A stretch of DNA of 64,000 bases. It comes from Laetiporus sulphureus 93-53 (taxonomy: Eukaryota > Basidiomycota > Agaricomycetes > Polyporales > Laetiporaceae). Location of the stretch: contig NW_024468510.1 in assembly GCF_001632365.1 (NCBI RefSeq), positions 2,310 to 66,309 of the forward strand, read 5' to 3'. This document shows positions 21,476 to 33,668 of the stretch, piece by piece (the first letter of the stretch is position 1; every line of letters starts with the position of its first letter). The position numbers and the translations under genes were made by a program. The notes under the pieces are model-generated. The model saw nothing but the letters and a program-made list of their open reading frames with translations, did no database searches and was not told the DNA's origin.

Positions 21476-23468
21476 ATGTTGAGCTCTGCCGCTAAATCCA
21501 GAGCTTGCTTGCTTGCTTCAAGGGGCCGCTGGGCTCAGACACTGCGGTCACTCTCCACCATCTCGTCAGGCCCTGAGGAGTGCGACATTGTCATTGTCGG
21601 AGGAGGCCCAGCCGGACTTGCTCTTGCCAGTGCACTTGGTACGCAGCGGCTTGCCATGCGACAGCTTCTTCGTCTGTAACGCTGCTTAGGCTCGTCACGT
21701 CAAATACACGAGTCTTTGAGCATTGCTCTTGTTGAGGCTGGCGACCTCTCGAAGATCAGGGAATGGGCACCTGCTCCCGGCGGCTTCTCCAACCGCGTCA
21801 GCTCTATCACAAACGCCTCTGAAGCATTTCTAAAGGGCACGTCTCTATCTCTAATTCAAGCACCATGCTCACAACCTGTGGTGATGCAGACATCGGCGCA
21901 TGGTCTTATATTGACCTTGAACGTACTATGCCGATTGAAGAACTGCAAGTAAGCATGCGAAGTGTTCAGATCTTCCTCCAGTTTAATCATACAGATAATA
22001 GGTGTGGGACGGGATATCTGATGCCCGAATCACATTCTCTGCGTCAGAGATCGTGTATGCCGGGTTAGATGCACCTCAGGAGATGGCGCGCTTGATAGAG
22101 AATCTAAATTTACAACGCGGTCTCCTCCGACATCTCTCCAGTATGCCAATGATACAGCTCTTTGACAAGGTGAAGGTACAGTCCATTCAGAGAGAGGAGA
22201 GAGAGGGCGGCGGATGGCCATTGGTTCAACTCTCGGATGGACGCGTCCTCCGTGCTAGACTGCTTGTACGTGCTCAGCGGCGTACATTATGTCTTAATCT
22301 CATATGTAGAACAGGTTGGCGCCGATGGTTTCAACTCGCCCGTACGCTCATACGCAGGTACTCAGTCGTACGGCTGGGCATACGACACCCAAGCTATCGT
22401 TGCCACGCTCAACCATCCCATGCGCACACCTCTCGAGCCTCCCAACACGGTCGCATACCAGCGCTTCCTCCCTACTGGGCCTATCGCCTTCCTCCCACTA
22501 TCCCCCACCGCCTCCTCTCTCGTCTGGTCCACGAAGCCCCATCTTGCCAAAGCCCTCATGGCGTGCGACCCTGCTGTCCTCGCGATCATGGTCAACGCTG
22601 CATTCCGCTTGCCCGACGTGTCCATGCGGTACCTCCACAAGCGCATCCTCGAGGCCCAGGAGGCTGGCGCATCCATCACGCTGAAGGAGCTCGCAGCGGA
22701 GATCAGCTGGCGCGAGCAGTCGCATCACATCGATCCCCATTCTGCCTATTCGGTCTCGACAATGGCACAGATGGCCGGCGCTGGAGTGCCTCCGGAAGAC
22801 TCAGAGGTTCTGCCACCGTTCGTGACGTCTATCCAGTCGGACACCATTGCGTCGTTCCCATTGCGTCTCACTCATGCTGATTCTTACATTGGAGAGGGCA
22901 ACGGCGCGCGCACGGTGCTGATCGGTGACGCTGCACATACAATCCACCCATTGGCGGGACAGGGCCTCAACATGGGCCTCGCAGACGTTCAGGCTCTCTC
23001 CCACTGCATCAACAATGCCGTGACATACGGTGGCGATATTGGTACGTGCTGTACGCATCTCCTCCCCATGACCATATCATAACTCTTCCCCTAACAGGCT
23101 CATACACGGCGCTCGCGCCCTACGCGCGCGAACGATACTTCGAGAACCACAAAATTCTGTCCGCATGCGACAAGCTGCACAAGCTCTACAGTGCCACCGC
23201 CGAGCCCATCGTCTGGGCGCGCTCAGTGGGTGTGGAAATACTGAACGAGCTCGACACGGTTAAGGCCGCCATGATGATATCTGCGGGGAGTGCCCCTCGT
23301 CCTGATTCACCGGTGATAGGTTGGAACCTCGCTGCAAATGGCATCGAAAGCATCGCTCGTGGGATCAACACCGCAAAAAATGTGAGTAATGGTCTGAAGG
23401 GCGTGGCAGGCGCTGGAGTTCAGGGTCTCTTTACAATGCTCGCGAACTCCGGAAAAGCTAGTTCGTAG
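21476..23468 (+). CDS. COQ6: Ubiquinone biosynthesis FAD monooxygenase Coq6
   Basis: Several exons on the plus strand encode a UbiH/Coq6 flavoprotein. The first 25 residues are Arg/Ser rich without acids, fitting a mitochondrial targeting peptide. The FAD-binding GxGxxG is in DIVIVGGGPAGLALASALG, the middle motif is VGADGFNSPVR, and the second FAD motif is GDAAHTIHPLAGQGLNMGL. Coq6 hydroxylates C5 of the ubiquinone ring inside the mitochondrion with electrons from ferredoxin. The large fourth intron and the last one (after YGGDI) give clean joins. The end carries a fungal extension with KNVSNGLKGVAGAGVQGLFTML. Confident on motifs and length. Confidence 0.95.
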
Positions 23469-23908
23469 TTCCGCCATGTGCTAACTTCTTGGAAAAGCGC
23501 TGGTGAATGCCATATTCATCGCCTGTACGGTCAACAAGCTGAATCTTTATGATGTTCTCGACATTGCCGTGTGGAGGCATTTTGCACCTGCCTGCGCTAC
23601 AAGTGTGCACTGACAACCATTGCCTGCATGCGAAGTGAGACACACTCGCTCACCGGAGAAACGTTCGCTTGGTCAGTGGTGCACATCGTGCAGAGTGCGC
23701 GCGCGAATCAACCTGTGCAAGTACAGGTACACGTAATACGTGATCAAACGATGATGAGGAATATACGAACCGTCACATGTATGCGCTTCTTTAGCGTACG
23801 TAGCGTACAAAGGTATGATGGAACAAGGAATGTGAGTCCGAACTAAATCTTGGTAGCAAACTAACGTACTCCTCTGTGATCGACGATGGCCTCCCGAGAT
23901 TGAACAAT
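23469..23908. other. Convergent intergenic region
   Basis: 3' ends of COQ6 and the RRM gene meet here. A short duplicated word (TAGCGTACGTAGCGTAC at 23793-23809) is the only local structure. No gene supported. Confidence 0.6.
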
Positions 23909-24720
23909 TCAGTATGGCTTGTGCCTGTTCTGCTTCAGCTCCTTCTCGAGCTGACGAGCCTTTCGATGACCAATCTCTACCGGGTTGATGTTGTTATCTG
24001 CTTTCTTGAGCTTGATAGGCCTGTTGCCAACATACTTGCCTGAAGCAAGGTCAGATTTGATACATCATGTGGTACCATGTGGTCGACGTACCGTCCATCT
24101 CCTTCCATGCCTTGAGGAAGTCCTCTGGGTCTGAGAATGCGACAAAGCCGAACTTTGCCTGCGAAGCTATCAGCAAGTGAGACTCTAAAATGCAAAGTAT
24201 CCTTGCTCACCTTCCCGCTGAGCCTGTCACGGATCACTCTAGCCTTCTGAAAGGATGCATACTTGTTGAATGCGTTTGACAGAACATCATCCGACACATC
24301 ATTGCTAAGATCACCCACGAACAAGCGGAACCAAGCTGCGTGCAACGTCAGCACATCGTCCGGATAGCGAAGGATCAGCAAATGGCACTCACAAGGATTC
24401 CATTCCAACAGGGTCTGATCCTCCCAGACCTTTCCTGCGCCCTTCCGCAACACAGTCGTCCGCTTGCCCCCCTTGGCTAGCTTGCCGCCCGCACCCCCAC
24501 GTTTATCGATCATGGCGCCCGGAACGTACACACTCTGCTGAGCTAGGATTCCGACATCATATTCGTACGCATTGGCAGGTACGGGGGCGCTGTGGGCCGA
24601 CGTCGACGCTCCTGGGATAGGGTACATCGGGCCCTGATACGGCTGGTGGTAAGGGTTGACATCGGCAGATTGCTGCTGCTGGTACTGTTGGTAGTAGTTC
24701 TGCGCAGAGTATGGATCCAT
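23909..24720 (-). CDS. RBM42-like RNA-binding protein
   Basis: Four exons on the minus strand start at MDPYSAQNYYQQYQQQQ (24720). A Gln/Tyr/Pro-rich N-terminus is followed by a basic segment (GGKLAKGGKRTTVLRKGAGKVW) and one RRM with RNP2 LFVGDL and RNP1 KFGFVAF. The end is IGHRKARQLEKELKQNRHKPY. The RRM placed at the C-terminus after VWEDQTLLEW is the RBM42 pattern; human RBM42 is linked to hnRNP K and splicing. An upstream in-frame extension lacks an ATG, so 24720 is the best start. It is head-to-head with the ribosomal protein L5 gene. Confidence 0.85.
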
Positions 24721-25118
24721 GTCTGAGACGAGCTTTTGCTTCAGAAAAGATGCCAAACGGGAAGTAGTAGTCGAGCGCTGAGAACAAAGGACAAGACGAG
24801 CGAGGACAGTGGAGGTCAGGACTCAGCAACAAGACGAGCAAGTGCTTATGTCAAGTTGCCCTTTCCTGAACAGGCCGTTTACGTAAGCAGGTTCCCCGGA
24901 TTGGAGCATCCTGTGTGGACTGTGCACATCGTCGCCGTCAAGGTCCCCATATCTCCCTCAAGGTGAGTATCACCCTCTCAACGCGTCAGAGCATGTCTAT
25001 GGTGTCCTATGAATCTCTATGGATACTGAGTTCTCAGCCGTCGAAAGGACGGCATGATGGATTCATCGCGCTGACATCGGATGCTGCTTAGACCAGTACA
25101 ACTTACAGTTATTTGCAG
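24721..25118. promoter_or_regulatory. Divergent promoter of RBM42-like and RPL5 genes, with likely 5' UTR intron
   Basis: 398 bp separate the start codons. The RPL5 ATG follows directly after TTATTTGCAG, a splice acceptor; a good donor (AAG/GTGAGT) lies at 24963. This suggests a 156-bp intron in the RPL5 5' UTR, common in fungal ribosomal protein genes. Confidence 0.55.
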
Positions 25119-26264
25119 ATGCCATTCGTCAAGAACGTCAAGTCGGACGCTTATTACTCGCGGTTCCAAGTCAAATACCGTCGCCGGAGAGAGGGCAAGA
25201 CTGACTGTCAGTTCGTCGCTTTCTCGGCATGTCGAATGCATAATTGATCTCTACACAGACTACGCCCGCAAACGACTTGTCACCCAGGCCAAAAACAAAT
25301 AGTACGTGCGCGTCTCCTTTGTTCAAAGGGTTGTGTTTAAAGTTGCTGCGAATAGTAACGCCCCCAAGTACCGCCTGGTGGTCCGCTTCACCAACAAGGA
25401 GGTCATCTGCCAGATCGTCTACGCACGCATCCAGGGTGACTTCGTTCTGTGCGCTGCTCGCTCACGAGAACTGCCGAGATACGGCATTAACCATGGTCTC
25501 ACGAACTGGACTGCCGGTACGTGATTCTCTCGTACAGTGTTGCCATCTTTACCAAACGTACAATTCCTAACAAGCCTACGCGACTGGCCTTCTGTGCGCA
25601 CGTCGCGCTCTGACGAAGCTCGGCCTCGCCGACAAGTACCAGGGTGTAACGGAGCCCGACGGCACTATCTCGATGACGGAGACCCTTGACGATGAGGACG
25701 CTCCACGACCTTTCAAGTGTTACCTCGACGTCGGTCTGAAGCGCACGTCGACTGGTTCGCGTGTCTTCGGTGCGCTCAAGGGTGCAAGTGACGGTGGAAT
25801 CTACATTCCCCACAGCGAGAAGCGTTTCCCCGGCTACGACGCCGAGACAAAGGAGTTGGACTCCGAAGTTTTGAAGAAGTACATTTTCGGCGGTCATGTC
25901 GCAGAGTACATGGAATCGCTGGAGGAGGAAGATGACGAGAGGTACGTGTTCACACTGCTAGATCCTGAAATTCATTCTCAACTTCATACGTCCACATAGG
26001 TTTAAGAAGCAGTTTTCGACCTATCTTGCTGACGGTGTTGGCTCTGAGGACATCGAGGAGATCTACACGAACGCCTATGCTGCGATCCGGGAAGACCCCT
26101 CGTTCAAGCCCACCGAGAAGACCAAAGACTGGGCGGCAGAGAGCAAAAAGCACAGGTCTCCCAAGCTCACCCTTGCGGAGCGCAAGGCCAGGATCCAGGC
26201 CAAAATCGAGGCCTTCCAGGCTGGTGCGCCTGCGGAGGAAAAGCCAGAGGAGGACGAAGAGTAG
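25119..26264 (+). CDS. RPL5: 60S ribosomal protein L5 (uL18)
   Basis: Five coding exons (25119-25206, 25259-25301, 25356-25516, 25575-25941, 26000-26264) encode 307 aa. The sequence has the L5 signatures: [44 protein letters not shown]-like [55 protein letters not shown] and [14 protein letters not shown]. It binds 5S rRNA and joins the 60S subunit as the 5S RNP. The C-terminus ends with an acidic EEKPEEDEE tail. Five exons of moderate size and a start codon directly at an intron acceptor are usual for highly expressed genes in this group. Assignment certain. Confidence 0.97.
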
Positions 26265-26411
26265 ATGCGCATACCTTTCTTTCGTTATCACGCCTTGCAT
26301 TTGTATGCTTTCTGAAGCATCATCTACGACATTCGATGCTATCCTCATAACCTTCGTACTGAGTACTGTCGCTATCGCCGTACTTCCCTAATCTGTAAGG
26401 ACGACTTGTGA

Positions 26412-28791
26412 TCAATCCAGCAATGCAGGCAAATAGGCCTGCAACAGGAGTGTCATGATTTCTGCCATGTCGACTTCTCTGTTTGCAATACTAGCTAAGC
26501 ACGCCGCGAAAGACCAGCCTTGAGAAGAACTTACAAGGCTTTATAGCAATAGGCTGCTTCGACAATGCAATGTCTATGACATCTGCTATCCATGCGAACA
26601 GGGTCTTCCCGGGCTGTTCTATTGCGCAATACGTCACTGTATTACTTGAGAGATGACTATTCATGCGGTCAAGACTAGAGGCTGTGCAGAGGAGGGATTC
26701 GTCCGAGAACGTGACACGGAAGTTTCTGCGGGAAATAGTCAGTAAAGTTGAGCCGCACCATTCGCATGCACGGGCTTACAGCACGCAACCTTCCCATCTC
26801 CCTACGCTACGTCCGGTTAACAGGTCCACGAACCATGTCCCGTCAACGCCGGCGCAACGTTCTGTGCCGATATCACATATCCTTTTAAGGATGCATCCTC
26901 CTACTTCGTCCGCGAGAAGCTGAGATAGCTGCGGTATTGACGCAATGCCCAGCGTCGCCTGAGGTAGATGTGCAACGAGGATAGATGGAGACACAAACGT
27001 AAACCGGAGCGTATGCCTTGCAGAGAATAAGGAGGCTGAACTTGTTGCCGGAAGCAAAAAAACACGACTTGCCAATCATCTATGCGAATCAGGGCCTCTC
27101 CGCCAATCGGCCTTGGTTTATTCTCACTAAAGTGCTTTAGGAATTCTTCTCCACTGCCGCCGACCGCCTCGAAGTGCTGCCTCGTTGGTACCCCCGCGTG
27201 TTGCAATGCACGTACCTTTCTGTCAATCTCCGCGTATATGTGATCACAGAATACCTGGTATTGCAGCATGTCGATCACCGGTTGCAATATGGGGGGCGGC
27301 TGGAACGGATGCTGCACCCCCGGTACCCGAGAGACACCGGTGCGCTTCAAGCGTTCGGCTTTGAGCACAGCATGCGCACGAAGCAGAAGAACGTGAAGGG
27401 ATGCGTAAATTAGATCGCATTTTGCCGACTCGCTGCTGCTGCTGCTGCCTTTTTGCGCTTGGTGGTCATCAACCTGACGAGAGTGAGATGGCTTGTGATA
27501 CCTGATCGGAAGAACCCGCCTACCAATTCAAACCGTAGTTCTATCCCTTGGGCGGCTTCGATCACAATCAGCCGCTCGGATACCTGTGCTGAGGCTGTTT
27601 GCAAGCTGCTAGCCTCCCTGATTAGTACCGAGAAAATCTCCTGCTCGACAATTTCTGCTTGCGCAGCTCGCAGTGAACCCTCAAGCGTGGACTCGTCAAA
27701 TTGCGGCACGGTGTTGTGAGCCATGCGTCGAAAGCCGTCCGCGTCTACGGCGGAGATGGCGACCTGCAAGCGCGTGTATTGACGTAGGGGAAATTCGAGC
27801 TCGGTCTGGTCGGAATCCAGGGTAGGAATTCGTCCTATGGCTCTTCGGCGCAAAATGGAGGGCGCTGAGAGGATTGGTAAGCTATGATTCCCAGAATAAA
27901 ACGAATACACGTACATTCTTCTAAGCCGAACGACACGAGGAAGTCCTTCGATGTCTTGTCTGCACCCTGCCCGGTTGCGGAGCCGAGAGGAAGTGGAGCA
28001 GGTATCAGACCCCAATTTCCTCTTCTAATCTTGAGAGCGTCCACCCAATACCTGTCACTTCGCATTCGGCCAGATTCCATATTCTCAGCGGCGGATTTGA
28101 ACAAGTCGGCCGCCCTTCTCAGGGACCTGTCCTTTCCGCCGCCGACGAGCTGTGAATTAAAAGCTTGAACGGAGAGAATCGATGGGGGCTTAGTCACAAC
28201 AGTAGCGGTCAAAGCTGAGGGTGGCAATTGTGAGGATGGCGGCGTCTGCAGCTGCGGTTGTGATGTGGTCTGCAGTGGCATAGTGGAGGCCAGCAGTAGC
28301 GACAGTAAATCCCGTGCTTGAGACATCTCCCCGAGAGCAATGCTGTAGGATATTTCAGTTTGATATACTTCATAGTATGTTGTGGCTACAAACTCACTGT
28401 AATTGGGGCATCACTTCCATTCTCATCTTGAACAGCTCCTCCGGAGTCATAGGATGTTGAAGGCCATGCTTGTCCTCCTGCTCACCCTCCTGCTCAGGCT
28501 CAGCATTGTGGTCAGACTGAATCTTTTCACGGTCCTGTGGCTTTTTGTCGAAGAAGTCAAGCCCGCGTTCCAAAAAAATCTTGCGCAAATTCTCTCCGAC
28601 CTTTGCGGTCGAATCTTCCTTCCTACGGCTGGTTGGCGCGTATTTCACATAGCACAGGGACTAACATACGGTTCATAGACGTGTTTCCCGTCTGGGGTGA
28701 TGTCGAGCAGGACGGGGATAGGCTCGCCATCATCGTCTTTGTAAGGACGCTCGAGGGAGAGCTTAATTTTCTTCCACCGGGGCTCCTCCAT
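26412..28791 (-). CDS. MED17: Mediator complex subunit 17 (Med17/Srb4)
   Basis: On the minus strand the gene begins MEEPRWKKIKLSLERPYKDD (28791). Exon 1 joins through a GTATGT intron to KEDSTAKVGENLRKIFLERG, then an acidic linker and MTPEELFKMRMEVMPQL. Later exons hold ARDLLSLLLA, the core LRRAADLFKSAAENM...RYWVDALKIRRGNWGL, and QYTRLQVAISAVD. Next come QHAGVPTRQHFEAVGG and the end ALSKQPIAIKP. These blocks match Med17, the scaffold of the Mediator head that contacts RNA polymerase II. The last junction is uncertain: reading on gives a stop at 26491, whereas a 40-nt intron would give a longer end closing at 26412. Head-to-head with the Zn2Cys6 gene. Confidence 0.85.
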
Positions 28792-29079
28792 CGCTAATAT
28801 GGGTAGTAATGCAGGGTCCTATGAGTAGAAGAATATGTGACTTGTGAGAGCGTTGAGTAACGCGAACGGACACGGCCAATCATGGGGGAGAGCACGTGAC
28901 CGGGTGGGGTCGGACCGGGTCTAGTCACGGTAAAGCCGCGCTGCGATTGGTTTTCAGCCACCATTCTCCTGACGAAGCTTCAAGCCGTCCACTCATCTTT
29001 CCGGTTGCCTTATAGACCTCTCCTCTCCACTCCGTCCCCCCCCCCCGCCGCCCCTCTGTAATCATTGCATGCCACCTCG
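28792..29079. promoter_or_regulatory. Divergent promoter of MED17 and the Zn2Cys6 gene
   Basis: 288 bp between start codons. It contains an E-box (GCACGTGACC at about 28891), an inverted CCAAT (GATTGGTT at about 28944) and a C-rich run just before the Zn2Cys6 ATG. Roles are inferred only from motif type. Confidence 0.5.
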
Positions 29080-32016
29080 ATGCCGTCCAAGAACGGTGCA
29101 CATATGACCCCCGAGAGCACGCCCGGACCCTCCAACGGCGTGAGGAGAAAGGCTGAGGAGGAGGAGTTGAGATTAAGCAAAAAGCCTCGGACGAGAGTCA
29201 GGTACGTGGACAATCGGTCGGATATATCGCAGATCGCTGATACCGTCCAAGCTACTCATGCGGTGAATGCCACCGTCGTAAGCAAAAGGTAATTCTCATA
29301 AATCTGCTTCCATTGATTGGACACTCACTCCGAGCAAATCACACAGTGCGACAGACAAGTTCCTTGCTCTCATGTATGCCCTTTGCTCACCGTCTGTTCC
29401 TGCTCCCTGGCTTAGCTCATCAACCATACAGTGCATCGCTCGTAAAGTACCGGAGCTCTGCAAGGCTTACACCCCTGGGAAGACCGACCAGGACATTCAC
29501 GTCCGTTTAGCTCGCCTCGAACACATTGTGGAGACAGCACTTCCGCAATACTGGGTGCAAGGTCACACATCTGGATCCCCTGATTTCAGCAGTGACCGCA
29601 GACGATCGATTTCTCCAGGGTTGGAAGATGGGAATCGGTCGCAACCGGAAGAAGAAGACCCATGTGGAGGCATGTTTGAAAGCGGCAGGTGGTTCGGGAA
29701 GAGCGCCTCTGGAAGTGTTGCTGCGCCTGTTGTTTTGGAGCAGGTATGAACACCAGCGCGTCATAGATGATCGTGCTAATCATGTCCACAGCTGCAACAT
29801 GTGGAGAAGCTATCCGCTGGAGACTCAATATCGATCAATCAACTCCCTGCTGACATATTTCATCCAGAGTCGAGACTTCTTTCGACGCTAGAACCACAAA
29901 ATGCTGCAGACAAGCTCAAGTTGCTCATCTCTGACTACGGATTTTCCCCAACGAAAGTCCCGGAGTTAATCAACGAGCTTCCTCCCCGCCATCTGTCCAC
30001 TCGCCTTGTGGATCATTATTTCTCTGCTGTGTATGTACCGTCAGCTCTATCAGGAGGCCCGGTCTACTGACCTAAGTCGATGATCACTGAAGTAATTGGA
30101 CGCGCTACCCCATCCCGGAGCGCGACTTTCGCGCCTCATACGCTGCCATCTGTGCAGAAGGGATGATGCTCAATCCGAACAACATACGTTTCCTCCCTCT
30201 GTTATTCGTTGTCCTTGCTATTTCTATCCGATTGGCTCCTGAGCACGTTGGAGGCGATGAAAGGACGCGGAAAGTAACATCGTCGCGTTATTATTGGTCG
30301 TGTAAGCCATTCCCCTGTGTCTGATTCCCACTGACATTGACCGATCTTGCTAGCGCGACGAGCCCTGATAATTGCTGCGGCCATCCAGCCTGATTGTTTC
30401 GAGATGGTGCTGACACGCATGCTGGTAAGTGGGCGATGGAGGCGTGCAAACGAGTCACATTGATATATATATATTCAGAGCGCTCGATTTCTCATCCTCG
30501 ACCGGAGGATGACGGAGTCCTGGAATCAGCTGGGTGCAGCCGTCAGGACCGCTCAAGCCTTGGGCCTACATCGCGATGGCGCCGACATGGTACGTTACAA
30601 ATCATTCTTCCACCCAACCTCTCTCACCTCATGTTTCAGGGCATGGACCTCGTCCAGGTAGAAAAGCGCCGACGGATATGGTAAGCCCTTCGGATTCTAC
30701 TCGGATTGAACCTCCTAACTTGCATAAATAGGTCGCATCTATACCATGCCGACCGGTCCATAGCTTTGGTATTGGGACGACCTATTGCTATCCAGGATGT
30801 ATACACCTCCACATTACCGCCGTCCAACGTTGATGATTTTGCAACGTCTGACCTACGCCAACCGCTTCCGCTCACGACCCCTACGCTGTCCACATTCATG
30901 ATTCTCCGACATACTCTTGCTGGCATAATGGGACGCATGTCGCATCATTTTCAGCAAGTACGATCAGCAAGCCATTACTCCGATGTGCTGGCTCTCGACG
31001 ATGAACTGTTGAAGTTCATGCGCTCACTTCCCTCCTACTATGCGGTCGATCCCGATATATCATTAGATCAGTCCCACCCTTACATTCCCGTCCATCGATT
31101 TCTGCTGGTGACGGAAATCCTTTTTGTGAGGATATCTCTACACCGCCCGTATCTGCTCCGTCGACTTGGATCTGATCGCTATCTTCGCTCGCGGAAAGCA
31201 TGCTTTGAGTCTGCACTAACAGACTATCGCATTCGACGAGCATTCCTGGCAACCACTACCAAGGAGGCGCGCGATCCTATCGCAAGCGCATACCGTGAAT
31301 TCCAAGCAGCCATGGTCAGTGGCATCTACCTTGTTCTGTACCCGCGAGGCAACGATGCAGATTCCATGCATGCCGTCTTGGATACGTTTCTCAAGAACCA
31401 CGACCAGAAGGAACTGGATGAGACTACAAGGAGGGAGGTCAACATCATCCAGTTCCTGAAGGATCGATCGATGCAGATGGCAGGTGCAGCGGGGTCCGAC
31501 TCGACTTCCAACCACAAGAGGGTCAACGTTTCGGCCAACCCGCTCGAGTCACCTTCCAAGCAGGTCACTTTTGCTCCTAATCATCAAGTTATCCCGTCTT
31601 CTACCGCCGGTCCGGTATTGTCCAACGTCCCCTCATTATCGATCACCCCTGTCCCTACTGCTGGTTATGCTCATCCACCTGCTCGTCCCCCAGCGATCCC
31701 GCACCATATGCAAGCCGTCGAAAGCGGCTCGCAATCAGGCACCGGCAGCCCTCCCGGCGGTGATGTGGATTCCGAGTCAACGGCGCAGACGTTGCTGGAT
31801 CAGTGGTGCAATATCTTCAGCGGAGGACCTACGGACGACTCAGCGGGTGCGACGAGTCGCTTGCCATGGGGTACGCCTGGTTTAGCTGATTTATCCGGGT
31901 GGATACCCGCAACATCGCCGATCATGGGTAATGATCCCCTTCCAGGCCTCGACGGCTCAGATTGGAGTTATTGGGAGTCGCTCGTCAACCAAATTCGTAG
32001 TAGTCCTGTTCTCTGA
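29080..32016 (+). CDS. Zn2Cys6 fungal-specific transcription factor
   Basis: Many short exons encode roughly 770 aa. The N-terminus is basic. The zinc cluster (spacing C-x2-C-x6-C-x5-C-x2-C-x8-C) is spread over three exons: 29252-29288 (CGECHRRKQK), a 27-nt micro-exon 29346-29372 (CDRQVPCSH) and the next exon (CIARKVPELC). A coiled region (RLARLEHIVE) follows. The middle holds the fungal_trans domain: LIIAAAIQPDCF, AVRTAQALGLHRDG, KRRRIWSHLYHADRSIALVLGRP. The last exon (30732-32016) ends with a Ser/Pro-rich tail. Such proteins bind CGG-type sites as dimers to regulate metabolism or development. The target pathway cannot be told from the sequence. Confidence 0.92.
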
Positions 32017-32376
32017 GGGGTGGGGGGTTGTAGGGTGATAAAGAAGGCTAAATCGCAGCACTACAGGCATGTACTATCTGTTCCATAAATTCCTAGACTA
32101 CTCTGCTGTTCGCTAGCTTAATGTATTCACTGTGTGGACTTTGCGATCCACTTGCGTGTAGCTTGCGCAGGTTGTTGTCTGTCCCAATACTAGTGTGGAG
32201 TTGCAATATGTTTGACACGTGACTGAGATCGCCGAACTGTCCCATGCATCAACTTCGTTCACTTTTTTCGACAACGCCGCCTGCAACTTCTCCATCAATC
32301 GCTACTGGTAATTAGTCGAGGAGCATCGGCACAAGCATCGCCCTTCGGAGACTCCATTATCCCAACATCCCGCGAC
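32017..32376. other. Intergenic region, no gene seen
   Basis: 3' end of the Zn2Cys6 gene and promoter of the nuclease gene. No conserved motif recognised. Confidence 0.6.
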
Positions 32377-33453
32377 ATGAGCAAACGTCCTCGGAGCGAT
32401 CCTGCTAGTTCATCCGGCTCAGACACTGCGGCCCCGAAGAAGACACGCACAATCCCTCCTCCTCCCGAGCCTATACCAGGCCCTCAAGCGAATTTGACAA
32501 GGATCCTGTCCTGGAACGTAGAAACGCCTGTCCCGTTCCTGCAGCTGCCGCCTCGAAAAGTCGGAACCTCCGTCGCTCCCGGTACTCGGCTCTCGCTCCT
32601 ACGCGACCTTCTCATCCGGCACGACCTTCCTGACTTCGTCTGCTTGCAGGAGGTGCGTGCGCGGCAAACGGATAAGGCGTGGATCTCGGCTTTGCATAAT
32701 GCCGCCAACTACCACAGAAAGGGTGGGCCGAAATATTCGATGTACACCGCCCTCAATCAGGCTAAAACCGGGCAGCGCCATTTTGGCGTCGTGACGTACG
32801 TCAAAGACCGGGAACGGGTGGCCATCGCACGGGAGGTAGACTGGGACGCCGAAGGCCGTGTTCTCATCCTCGAGATGAAAAGCGGCTGGGCGTTGGTCAA
32901 TGTTTATGCCCTTAATGGGAGCGAGTACATGTGGAGAGATCTGACACTCAAGAGCGCTCCGAAGACCCGCAACGAGCGCAAACGCGAGTTCAACCGGCTG
33001 CTTCTGCAAGAATGCCGGGCAATGCAGGAGAGGGGCCTCCGTCTCGTGCTGACTGGTGATTTCAACATTTCGCTCACGAAGCGGGATTGCGTCCCCCGGT
33101 TACGCACGGAGCATCCTCATTCGCTGGCACGGAAGGAGTTCAACGACGAGTTCATACCTGGCCTCGACCTCGTTGATGTCTATCGGGCGCTGCATGGAGA
33201 TCGCCCTGCGTTCAGCTGGTTCGCCAAGGGCAAGCCGCAGGGCGCAGACTGCGCCAGGGTCGATTACGCCCTTGTTGAACGGTCGCTGATGGACTCTGTA
33301 GTCGACTCGACGTATTTCGAAGATAGCACGGAGCGAGGCCACAGCGACCATGCACCGTTCATACTAACGTTACAAGATTTGCATGTACTGAAAGCAGCGC
33401 CTGATCCCTCTATACTGCATTTATCCGCGGAGCCTACGTCCTCGAACGGTTAG
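32377..33453 (+). CDS. ExoIII/APE1-type DNase I-fold nuclease, intronless
   Basis: A single exon encodes 358 aa. The endonuclease/exonuclease/phosphatase fold motifs are all present in order: ILSWNVET (about residue 43), FVCLQEVR (with the metal-binding Glu, about 87), NVYALNGS, LTGDFNIS (about 223), RVDYALV and GHSDHAPF (catalytic Asp-His, about 325). The N-terminus is basic and Pro rich (KRPRSD, PKKTRTIPPPPEP), fitting nuclear import. The motifs fit the AP-endonuclease branch that incises DNA at abasic sites. The lack of introns is unusual among its neighbours, which nearly all have several, and might mean retroposition or simply an intron-poor lineage. Confidence 0.85.
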   Translation: MSKRPRSDPASSSGSDTAAPKKTRTIPPPPEPIPGPQANLTRILSWNVETPVPFLQLPPRKVGTSVAPGTRLSLLRDLLIRHDLPDFVCLQEVRARQTDKAWISALHNAANYHRKGGPKYSMYTALNQAKTGQRHFGVVTYVKDRERVAIAREVDWDAEGRVLILEMKSGWALVNVYALNGSEYMWRDLTLKSAPKTRNERKREFNRLLLQECRAMQERGLRLVLTGDFNISLTKRDCVPRLRTEHPHSLARKEFNDEFIPGLDLVDVYRALHGDRPAFSWFAKGKPQGADCARVDYALVERSLMDSVVDSTYFEDSTERGHSDHAPFILTLQDLHVLKAAPDPSILHLSAEPTSSNG

Positions 33454-33668
33454 CCTAGTCTCGGTCCAAACTGTACGTAGTTGCTCCCTGTGTGGTCCTA
33501 AAGACATTACTGTCTCATTTCACTTCTGTGTTCGGTCGGATGCATTAATGTCTCGCCCGAGATTGGACCGTTCATTCGCAAGTGACTTGGTCGATCTGGA
33601 GCCGATCGCAGCGTAGTTCATCGCAAGAGTAATTCATTAAGGTATCCTGTAAGTATACAATTGCATCA

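Noticed and set aside
24721..24756. N-terminal extension of the RBM42-like protein
   Set aside because: The extended frame starts with TTG; the ATG at 24720 is used.
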